Shown here in pieces: positions 1 to 5,139 of a DNA stretch of 9,233 bases; the stretch's first letter is position 1, and each line of letters opens with the position of its first letter. Source of the DNA: an uncultured Actinomycetes bacterium (GTDB lineage: Bacteria > Actinomycetota > Acidimicrobiia > Acidimicrobiales > RAAP-2); assembly GCA_903830745.1 (NCBI GenBank), contig CAIKVF010000227.1, positions 1 through 9,233 of the forward strand. The letters run 5' to 3'. The notes below the pieces were generated by a model that saw nothing but the letters and a program-made list of their open reading frames with translations, was not told where the DNA came from and ran no database searches. Made by a program: the position numbers and the translations under genes.

Positions 1-1327
1 CTTGATCATTTACATCACTGGTGATAACGGTGCATCCGCTGAGGGAACCGTTCACGTTGCCTGGAGCGCACCATCCTTCCAAAATGGTGTGCACGAAGAC
101 CCTGAGTGGTTACTTGAGCACATGGATGACTTTGGGACTGCAAAGTGCGAGAACCACTACAACGTTGGGTGGGCTTGGGCACTTGATGCGCCATTCCAGT
201 GGATGAAACAAGTTGCATCACACTTCGGTGGCACACGAAACGCAATGGCGATGTCGTGGCCGAAGCGCATTAGCCAAGGAAAACAAATCCGCTCGCAGTT
301 CCATCACGTGACTGACATTGCCCCGACTATCTATGAAGTCACTGGCGTCACGCCTCCATCAGCATTCAACGGTGTTGACCAAATGGAATTTCACGGAACT
401 TCCATGGCCTATACGTTTGATGACCCTGATGCGCCATCAACGCACACATCGCAGTATTTCGAGATTCTTGGTAACCGTGCCATTTACAGTGACGGATGGA
501 TTGCGTCATGTTTCCATGGTCGACTCCCCTGGATTCGACTTGCTGGCTACGAATTTGATGGCGAACAAGAACGCTGGGAGCTGTACGACATCAGGTCTGA
601 CTTCTCGCAGTCAATTGACCTATCAAAGGACTTCCCGGAAAAACTCGAAGAGCTAAAGAATGTCTTTCACGAACACGCTCTCAAATACGGTGTGTACCCA
701 CTGAGAGATCCGGGATCGCCTCGTGGCGGAGACTTCTCTGTTCCACACTCACTTGGTAACGCAACGAAGATGACCTACACACCGGCTCACGTTCGCATGC
801 CTGAAAGCTCAGTGCTTAATTTGAAGAACTGTTCCTACCAAGTGACCGCAGTCATAGATGTTGAGGACGCTTGCGAAGGTGTAATTGTTTGCCAGGGTGG
901 AAACATGGCTGGTTGGTCGCTCTATCTCTCAAAGGAACAATTACCTACGTTCCATTACAACTGGTTCGGTCATGAACACACACAGGTTCAGTCTTCAACA
1001 CCTCTTGGTGCAGGAAAGCACACGATTGAAGTCAACTTTGTCTACGACGGTGGGTTCGGAAATGGCGGAGACCTCGTACTAAGCGTTGATGGCTCGGTTG
1101 CAGCATCAGGGCGCATAGATAAAACAGTGCCAATTGTGTTCTCTATGAGTGGTGAAACATTCGACGTTGGCGTTGACACAGGATCACCTGTTGGACCGTA
1201 TCCACACCATTTTCCTTGCACCGCAAAAATTCACACCGTGACGCTTGAGCGTCTAGATGAGCCGAGTGACGAAGTGAAAGCACTCATGCGAAAAGGTGAA
1301 TTCAAAGCTTCACTGAGTACGCAGTAG
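1..1327 (+). CDS. Arylsulfatase (sulfatase family), C-terminal part, 5' end outside window
   Basis: This is the C-terminal part (about 441 residues) of a sulfatase, which hydrolyses sulfate esters using a formylglycine nucleophile and a bound calcium ion. Reading starts at base 2; the TTG there is an internal codon. Residues 6-10 are TGDNG, whose Asp and Asn match the calcium ligands of alkaline-phosphatase-fold sulfatases. Residues 69-80 (KQVASHFGGTRN) match the conserved Lys/His active-site segment of Pseudomonas-type arylsulfatases, followed by SWPKRI. The HHVTDIAPTIYEV stretch, near residues 101-113, is also typical of the family. The catalytic Cys motif (CxPxR) and any signal peptide lie upstream and cannot be seen. 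After about residue 245 comes a beta-rich C-terminal domain, as in the long arylsulfatases of roughly 750-800 residues. The gene converges on a tRNA gene, and its TAG stop lies within that tRNA's 3' end. The natural substrate cannot be told from sequence. Confidence 0.9.
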   Translation, partial: LIIYITGDNGASAEGTVHVAWSAPSFQNGVHEDPEWLLEHMDDFGTAKCENHYNVGWAWALDAPFQWMKQVASHFGGTRNAMAMSWPKRISQGKQIRSQFHHVTDIAPTIYEVTGVTPPSAFNGVDQMEFHGTSMAYTFDDPDAPSTHTSQYFEILGNRAIYSDGWIASCFHGRLPWIRLAGYEFDGEQERWELYDIRSDFSQSIDLSKDFPEKLEELKNVFHEHALKYGVYPLRDPGSPRGGDFSVPHSLGNATKMTYTPAHVRMPESSVLNLKNCSYQVTAVIDVEDACEGVIVCQGGNMAGWSLYLSKEQLPTFHYNWFGHEHTQVQSSTPLGAGKHTIEVNFVYDGGFGNGGDLVLSVDGSVAASGRIDKTVPIVFSMSGETFDVGVDTGSPVGPYPHHFPCTAKIHTVTLERLDEPSDEVKALMRKGEFKASLSTQ

Positions 1328-1397
1328 GGCCGGTGGGGATCGAACCCACGACCGAGGGATTATGAGTCCCCTGCTCTAACCACTGAGCTACGGCCCT
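1325..1397 (-). tRNA. tRNA with CAU anticodon, probably tRNA-Ile2 (lysidine type), otherwise elongator tRNA-Met
   Basis: The minus strand folds into a complete 73-nt cloverleaf. It has a 7-bp acceptor (AGGGCCG with CGGCCCT, discriminator A73), D-arm GCTC/GAGC, anticodon stem GGGGA/TCCCT with loop CTCATAA (anticodon CAT), variable loop CGGTC, and T-arm GTGGG-TTCGATC-CCCAC. CCA is not encoded. A CAU anticodon can be elongator Met or the AUA-reading Ile2 tRNA modified by TilS. The segment around the anticodon (GAGCAG, then CTCATAATC, then CGGTCG) resembles E. coli and Bacillus Ile2 as I recall them more than elongator Met, and A1-U72 with A73 fits an isoleucine tRNA. It does not look like initiator tRNA, which has a mismatched 1-72 pair and three G-C pairs at the base of the anticodon stem. 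Its last three bases overlap the convergent sulfatase stop codon. Confidence 0.93.
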
Positions 1398-1505
1398 GCA
1401 AAAAGACAATCAAACTTCAATAAGCCTCACAACAAAGTAGCATCACCAAAGCGCTGAACATCAATACGCGTTCGAAGTCGCCTAAAGCTCACAACTAGTA
1501 GCCAA
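1398..1505. other. Intergenic gap between the CAU tRNA and the DCC-family gene
   Basis: This 108-base AT-leaning gap holds no gene that I can support. On the minus strand a possible tRNA promoter has the -10 TACTTT, preceded by TGC as in an extended -10, at 1434-1439. It would place the transcription start some 30 bases before the mature tRNA. A TTGATG at 1459-1464 is a poor -35 with a 19-base spacer. Two imperfect copies of AAGC(C)TCACAAC occur near 1422-1433 and 1483-1494, with no known role. I see no GC-rich hairpin with a T tract, so the tRNA could also be transcribed by read-through from the DCC-family gene. Confidence 0.4.
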
Positions 1506-1859
1506 TTAGTAAAAGTATCTAATTAGTTTTGAAAACCAACTCCTGTGTGAGCTCACAAATACGTAGACCTTTCTAGATATTGGAAGCACAGCCCTCCACA
1601 ACAACACACGTCCGACAAGTGAATATTTACTTGTCAGCAGCGCACGGCCAACTCCATCAACGCCCCCAAATCTTTCGGAACCCTCTACCCACCAGACCTG
1701 AGTGTCTACGTCATTTCTAGACAAAGACAATGAGGCAAGTTCTTCATCAGTAAAAGACTGTGACGCACGAATCTCGCCTTCACTACGAGTCGAATACCAC
1801 TCGGCACACTTTGTGCAGAAGAAGCAATTTCCGTCATAAATAAGAGTCAAACGAGTCAC
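1506..1859 (-). CDS. DCC-family (DUF393) thiol-disulfide oxidoreductase-like protein
   Basis: This 117-residue protein belongs to the DCC family (DUF393, YuxK-like), small thioredoxin-like-fold proteins predicted to act on thiols or disulfides; their substrates are mostly unknown. The signature is at the N terminus: YDGNCFFCTKC, residues 8-18, giving Asp9, Cys12 and Cys15 (DxxCxxC), with an extra Cys18. The sequence after residue 60 (GGVDGVGRALL, then a hydrophobic stretch VGRVLLWRAVLPI) fits the usual family pattern. The length is normal to slightly short. The start is GTG at 1857-1859; an in-frame TAA lies five codons upstream, so nothing longer is possible. No well-spaced Shine-Dalgarno is present, but TAACGT ends six bases before the start, suggesting a leaderless message. 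It diverges from an FAD oxidoreductase gene 50 bases away, and a shared redox role is possible but unproven. No signal peptide is seen, so it is probably cytoplasmic. Confidence 0.85.
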   Translation of the reverse strand: MTRLTLIYDGNCFFCTKCAEWYSTRSEGEIRASQSFTDEELASLSLSRNDVDTQVWWVEGSERFGGVDGVGRALLTSKYSLVGRVLLWRAVLPISRKVYVFVSSHRSWFSKLIRYFY

Positions 1860-1865
1860 AGCCTC

Positions 1866-1871
1866 ACGTTA
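1866..1871 (-). promoter_or_regulatory. Predicted -10 element of a leaderless promoter for the DCC-family gene
   Basis: The minus strand reads TAACGT (TANNNT), then six bases, then the GTG start. A start site about seven bases past the -10 would fall on the first base of the start codon. No good -35 is seen. The 50-base gap also holds the divergent promoter of the neighbouring oxidoreductase gene. Confidence 0.45.
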
Positions 1872-1896
1872 TCGACTATTCAAGATATCTGGTCGC

Positions 1897-1902
1897 TAGC
1901 CT
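1897..1902 (+). promoter_or_regulatory. Predicted -10 element of a leaderless promoter for the FAD oxidoreductase gene
   Basis: TAGCCT (TANNNT) ends seven bases before the ATG at 1910. No Shine-Dalgarno lies in between, so transcription probably begins at or next to the start codon. A recognisable TTGACA-like -35 is absent. Confidence 0.45.
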
Positions 1903-1909
1903 GAATGAC

Positions 1910-3145
1910 ATGGGCCAACGATCAATCACTGAACCTGACGTCGTCATAGTTGGCGCAGGGCTTGGTGGTCTTCGCTGCGCGCAACTGCTCTCTAAAGCAG
2001 GGCTGAACGTTGTAATTGTTGAAAAGTCAGATCGGGTTGGCGGAAGACTTTCTTCATTCGCACTCAACGGTTTCATAATTGATGAAGGCTTTCAACTCAT
2101 AAACCCTTCCTACCCTGAACTCATTGCTTCAAAGGTGCTTAAGAACTTTGATCTCAGATCATATGATCCAAGCTTGACATTCATTTCAGAAAATAAGACC
2201 TATCAGTTAAGCGATCCTCGCCACAATGTGCTGAGTGCTCTTAAAGGTCTTCGTAACAGTCCGCTGTCTGTTAGCGATTCTGTTTCATTCGCCAAGCTGA
2301 TGATTACTAGTTACCTAAAGTCTTCTAAGAGGCTGTTGCGTGAACCAGACATAACTACGTATGCAGGATTTGAAGCCTCAGGAATCTCGAAAACTGTCAT
2401 AGATGATGTCGTCCAGCCCTTTCTGCGTGGAACGCTTCTAAGTGATGACCTTGATACATCATTCAATTACACGAAGCTTCTTTTAAAGAGCTTCGTAAAG
2501 GGCAGACCGGGTACGCACCCTGAAGGAATCACAGCACTGGCGCAAGCGCTCGCTGCTTTGAGTCCGAACGTCCAGATTGACTTCAATTCACCTGTGCTTT
2601 CAGTAAGCGAGCATGCAGTGCTCACTGAAAATGACGAGTACCGTGCAAAATTTGTGGTTGTAGCGACTGATGGTTCATCGGCCCACTCTTTAGCCAACTC
2701 AGCAGAGCCCGAATGGTCTCCTCAAACAACGTGGTGGTGGTCACTTCCGAAGCTTTCAAATAGCAGCGGGCTCAGGATTGACTTAGATGACCGACTTCTA
2801 TCAAGCGCACTCGACATTTCTTCAGTGGCTCCAGAGAGATCACCCGCAGATCGTTCATTGGTGGCAACTCCAGCGAATAAAGCAGCTCCAACAACAGAAG
2901 CAGAGCAAAAGGCTCGCTCAAGCGTTGCCAGAATGTACAACGTTGCTTTGAACGAAGTTGAACTTATTACAACAACAGTTGTGTCACACGCTTTGCCAAA
3001 AATTAAACCACCACTTCAACTTGGACAAGTGCGCAGAGTTGAAGGAATGTATCTGGCCGGTGACTACCTAGAAACTGCTTCTATCCAGGGCGCCATGATG
3101 AGTGGCAACCGGGTTGCATCGGCAATTTTAGCTATCAGCAAATAA
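1910..3145 (+). CDS. FAD-dependent oxidoreductase, amine oxidase/phytoene desaturase-like
   Basis: This 411-residue flavoprotein is of the amine-oxidase/protoporphyrinogen-oxidase/phytoene-desaturase superfamily. The N-terminal Rossmann FAD-binding fold is clear: a beta strand (VVIVGAG), the dinucleotide motif G15-A-G-L-G-G20, Glu38 ending the second strand (for the adenosine ribose), and VGGR at 43-46. The C terminus carries the matching FAD motif (YLAGDY at 381-386), then SIQGAMMSGNRVASAIL, the closing helix of the superfamily. The middle holds the substrate domain, including VVQPFLRG near 170. There is no signal peptide or obvious membrane anchor. The substrate is unknown; I see no reason to call it a true carotenoid desaturase, since no carotenoid gene is near. 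ATG 1910 is favoured because it sits just before the FAD strand and seven bases after a TANNNT box. Its end overlaps the convergent epimerase gene by 18 bases, and a DCC-family redox gene diverges from its start. Confidence 0.82.
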   Translation: MGQRSITEPDVVIVGAGLGGLRCAQLLSKAGLNVVIVEKSDRVGGRLSSFALNGFIIDEGFQLINPSYPELIASKVLKNFDLRSYDPSLTFISENKTYQLSDPRHNVLSALKGLRNSPLSVSDSVSFAKLMITSYLKSSKRLLREPDITTYAGFEASGISKTVIDDVVQPFLRGTLLSDDLDTSFNYTKLLLKSFVKGRPGTHPEGITALAQALAALSPNVQIDFNSPVLSVSEHAVLTENDEYRAKFVVVATDGSSAHSLANSAEPEWSPQTTWWWSLPKLSNSSGLRIDLDDRLLSSALDISSVAPERSPADRSLVATPANKAAPTTEAEQKARSSVARMYNVALNEVELITTTVVSHALPKIKPPLQLGQVRRVEGMYLAGDYLETASIQGAMMSGNRVASAILAISK

Positions 3146-4096
3146 AGTTTTTTCAACATCCGCATCGAGCCAGCTCTCTTGCCACGGCGTTGTGAGTAGC
3201 CAATGAGCAGTGTCATCAATACTCTCTTCAAGACTTCTGAGTGTCAGTCCGAGTGAGACTGCATATTCATTGCTTAAAGCAAGAGATGTTGGATCAAATC
3301 CTCCCGACCAGAGTGGAAACTTTTCGAACCACATTGCGTCGCTTAACTGTGATGGAGCAATTTCTACGAGCTCGGTGTCACTTGGGCCAACTCGCTTGGC
3401 GATTCGCTGCATAACTTCGCCAAAGCCGACTCCCAGTGAAGGGTTGCACACGTGCACTCCGCCTATGAATTTCTTTTCAGCCATCAAGACAGTGAAGGCA
3501 CCTAGGTCACGAGCGTCAATCCACTGCATAGAACTACTTGCTGGACCTGGGAAGGCAACTTTTGCGCCTCGCTGAATTCGAGCAACCCAGTAAGGGAATC
3601 GCATTGTCTTGTCGTGTGAGCCAACTACGTATGTAGGGCGAATAATTCCTATGTCAGATCCAAAATGTTCATGGGCGGCTCGTTCGCTCGCCGCTTTCAG
3701 AGGGCCGTATGTGTTTCCGTCGACTGGAGCCTCTGGATCAAGATCACCAAGCTCAATCAATGGTGTTGATTCTGTCGCACCAGCTGCGCCTGGATATTTG
3801 TACGCAGAGATTGAAGAAATCTGAATGTAGTGACCACCACGACCACCGAGTGCGTTTGCGAGTAGTTCAACGTCCCTTGGTCGATACGCAATTGCATCAA
3901 TTGTCGCATCAAAAGACTTGCCGTCGAGCACCGATAGGTCACCCTGACGGTCACCAATCAACCGGTGAACGGAATCTGGTAAATCGTTTGGAGACTTACC
4001 CCGATTAAGGACGGAGACGTCATGGCCATTTTCAACGGCCGCATGTGCGATTGCTCTTCCAACGAACGATGTTCCGCCAACAATAAGTATTTTCAT
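3128..4096 (-). CDS. NAD-dependent epimerase/dehydratase, extended SDR family
   Basis: This 322-residue extended short-chain dehydrogenase/reductase belongs to the group that includes nucleotide-sugar epimerases and the chloroplast CSP41-like proteins. The NAD(P)-binding Rossmann start is MKILIVGGTSFVGR, with glycines 7, 8 and 13. The catalytic pair is Tyr130 and Lys134 (YGPLK), with serines at 94-95 (ISSISAY) in the usual Ser position. IIRPTYVVGS near 151-160 and MQWIDARDLGAF further on are typical of the family. The substrate cannot be assigned. Two upstream in-frame starts exist (ATG ending at 4135 and at 4117, adding 13 or 7 residues). I choose the ATG at 4094-4096 because the Rossmann strand begins there and a TANNNT box lies eight bases upstream, although GAGGG just before the 4117 start leaves some doubt. 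The 3' end overlaps the convergent FAD oxidoreductase gene by 18 bases. The protein is probably cytoplasmic. Confidence 0.85.
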   Translation of the reverse strand: MKILIVGGTSFVGRAIAHAAVENGHDVSVLNRGKSPNDLPDSVHRLIGDRQGDLSVLDGKSFDATIDAIAYRPRDVELLANALGGRGGHYIQISSISAYKYPGAAGATESTPLIELGDLDPEAPVDGNTYGPLKAASERAAHEHFGSDIGIIRPTYVVGSHDKTMRFPYWVARIQRGAKVAFPGPASSSMQWIDARDLGAFTVLMAEKKFIGGVHVCNPSLGVGFGEVMQRIAKRVGPSDTELVEIAPSQLSDAMWFEKFPLWSGGFDPTSLALSNEYAVSLGLTLRSLEESIDDTAHWLLTTPWQESWLDADVEKTLFADS

Positions 4097-4104
4097 AATG
4101 ACTA

Positions 4105-4110
4105 AGAGTA
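4105..4110 (-). promoter_or_regulatory. Possible -10 element for the epimerase gene
   Basis: The minus strand reads TACTCT (TANNNT), then eight bases, then the ATG at 4096. The leader would be zero to two bases. The spacing is slightly longer than at the other promoters in the window. If translation starts at one of the upstream ATGs instead, this hexamer is coding sequence and the call is wrong. Confidence 0.3.
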
Positions 4111-4133
4111 GGCGCATCACCCTCGAGCTGAGC

Positions 4134-4157
4134 ATTTACCAGTGAAAAAGGGTAAAT
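4134..4157. repeat. Inverted repeat between the epimerase gene and tRNA-Asn
   Basis: The arms ATTTACC (4134-4140) and GGTAAAT (4151-4157) pair perfectly over 7 bp around a 10-base loop. It lies about 20 bases past the 3' end of the tRNA-Asn gene and just upstream of where the -35 of the epimerase promoter should be. It could be a 3' processing or termination element for the tRNA, or an operator. No T run follows on the minus strand, so a standard intrinsic terminator is not supported. Confidence 0.35.
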
Positions 4158-4177
4158 ACTGTGCCCAACAAAATAAG

Positions 4178-4250
4178 CTCCCAGAGCAGGACTCGAACCT
4201 GCAACCTAGCGATTAACAGTCGCTTGCTCTGCCAATTGAGCTATCTGGGA
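4178..4250 (-). tRNA. tRNA-Asn(GUU)
   Basis: The minus strand gives a full 73-nt cloverleaf. The acceptor TCCCAGA pairs with TCTGGGA, with discriminator G73, which suits asparagine. The D-arm is GCTC/GAGC. The anticodon stem AGCGA/TCGCT carries loop CTGTTAA (anticodon GTT), and the T-arm is GCAGG-TTCGAGT-CCTGC. CCA is not encoded. It lies 43 bases downstream of the sigma factor gene on the same strand. It may be read both from its own promoter (a TACCTT box at 4260-4265) and by read-through from the dnaG unit. Confidence 0.96.
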
Positions 4251-4259
4251 TTGCACCCG

Positions 4260-4265
4260 AAGGTA
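4260..4265 (-). promoter_or_regulatory. Predicted -10 element for tRNA-Asn
   Basis: The minus strand reads TACCTT (TANNNT), nine bases before the first base of the mature tRNA, so a start site would fall close to the tRNA 5' end. TTGTGG lies 15 bases further upstream, which is a short spacer for a -35. Confidence 0.4.
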
Positions 4266-4293
4266 AATCAACATTAGCACCCACAACTAGGCA

Positions 4294-5139
4294 CTACTGC
4301 TGGTCAAACCACCTCTGAAGTCGCTCCGCAACCGGGCTTTCGCGAACAGCACGACGACAGCGCTCGATCCGCTTTGTCATGCCCTGACGACTGATGCCCT
4401 TCTTGTTCGCAATCTCTTCAATAGACATCGTGCGAAATGTTGATTGCCAGAATGCATCGAAGTCTTCCCCGCAGAGTTCACGAAGTGCATCAATTACCCA
4501 TGATGGAGCATCACCTGGATCGCTGACTTGCCTGATTTCACTCATCTCATAAGAAGGTGCCTGATCGTAACGTCGTGCATTCAGATCACGATTCATCTGA
4601 AGTACTTCAAGCGCTTTCGTTTGTGAGATTTCAAGTTCCATCGCTACATCTTTTTTAGTAAGACGCTTGGTCGGGTGAAGGCGCTCGAGCTTTTGCAATG
4701 CGAGTACTTGTCGCATTTCAGAATCTGTAAGACCGGCTTGTTGCTGCACCGCTTGATTAACGAGTTTCATAATCCAGTAGTTCGCATACGTTGAAAAACG
4801 ATTCCCCTGTTTTGGATCAAAACGGTGTAGCGCATTTACAAGACCTTCGATGCCAGCGGCCTCGAGGTCTTCGCTACCGAACCGATATCCACGTTCCATT
4901 ACGCGAGTGCGAACTAGCCCACAGGTTGCTTGCAGTAGCCGAGTCTCTGCGTCTTGACCTTCTTGGCGCTCACGTTGAAGTTTTCTGCGCTTTGCTTGAT
5001 CGACAACCTTCCCCTTAGCAAGAGTGGCTGTAGCTTTTCTTCCCGCTTGAATAACTGGATGAAGTCTGCGCTCTTCTTCCACGCTTAGTGGTGGCGTCAT
5101 GACTAGACCGCCAATGACTCCCCTTGGTGAGTTATTCAC
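4294..5139 (-). CDS. Sigma-70-family RNA polymerase sigma factor, divergent
   Basis: This protein of about 281 residues has the layout of a group 1/2 sigma-70 factor without the long N-terminal region. Numbered from the GTG at 5139, region 2 spans about 65-132, with EDLEAAGIEGLVNALHRFD followed by FSTYANYW at 115-122. A region 3-like helical segment lies near 143-183, and a region 4 helix-turn-helix near 239-267 (MSIEEIANKKGISRQG). Such proteins direct core RNA polymerase to promoters. Compared with E. coli RpoD, the -10-reading residues are altered (WWIRQ becomes YWIMK), and the -35-reading RERIRQ becomes RQGMTK, so its promoter preference may differ. The start is uncertain. GTG 5139 overlaps the dnaG stop (GTGA), which favours translational coupling; TTG 5163 and ATG 5100 are alternatives, and an AAGGGGAG tract lies between the last two. 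A dnaG-sigma gene order is well known (dnaG-rpoD in several phyla), but whether this is the main sigma factor is doubtful. Confidence 0.82.
   Translation of the reverse strand: MNNSPRGVIGGLVMTPPLSVEEERRLHPVIQAGRKATATLAKGKVVDQAKRRKLQRERQEGQDAETRLLQATCGLVRTRVMERGYRFGSEDLEAAGIEGLVNALHRFDPKQGNRFSTYANYWIMKLVNQAVQQQAGLTDSEMRQVLALQKLERLHPTKRLTKKDVAMELEISQTKALEVLQMNRDLNARRYDQAPSYEMSEIRQVSDPGDAPSWVIDALRELCGEDFDAFWQSTFRTMSIEEIANKKGISRQGMTKRIERCRRAVRESPVAERLQRWFDQQ

Noticed and set aside
1504..1536. AATTAG/CTAATT inverted repeat over the DCC-family stop codon, followed on the plus strand by AGTTTTG, as a terminator.
   Set aside because: The stem is only six A-T-rich pairs with a 9-base loop and the T run is four bases, so it is too weak to support a call.
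1910..3145. Calling the FAD oxidoreductase a carotenoid (phytoene) desaturase and the region a pigment cluster.
   Set aside because: Only the general FAD superfamily motifs are seen, and no crtB, crtE or other carotenoid gene is nearby.
3210..4008. Plus-strand open frames of 71-121 codons opposite the epimerase gene.
   Set aside because: They lie wholly antisense to a well-supported gene and show unnatural amino-acid composition.
4253..4282. Two GCACCC copies flanking the tRNA-Asn promoter as an attachment site or regulatory repeat.
   Set aside because: Six-base direct repeats are expected by chance, and there is no integrase or longer repeat of the tRNA end in the window.
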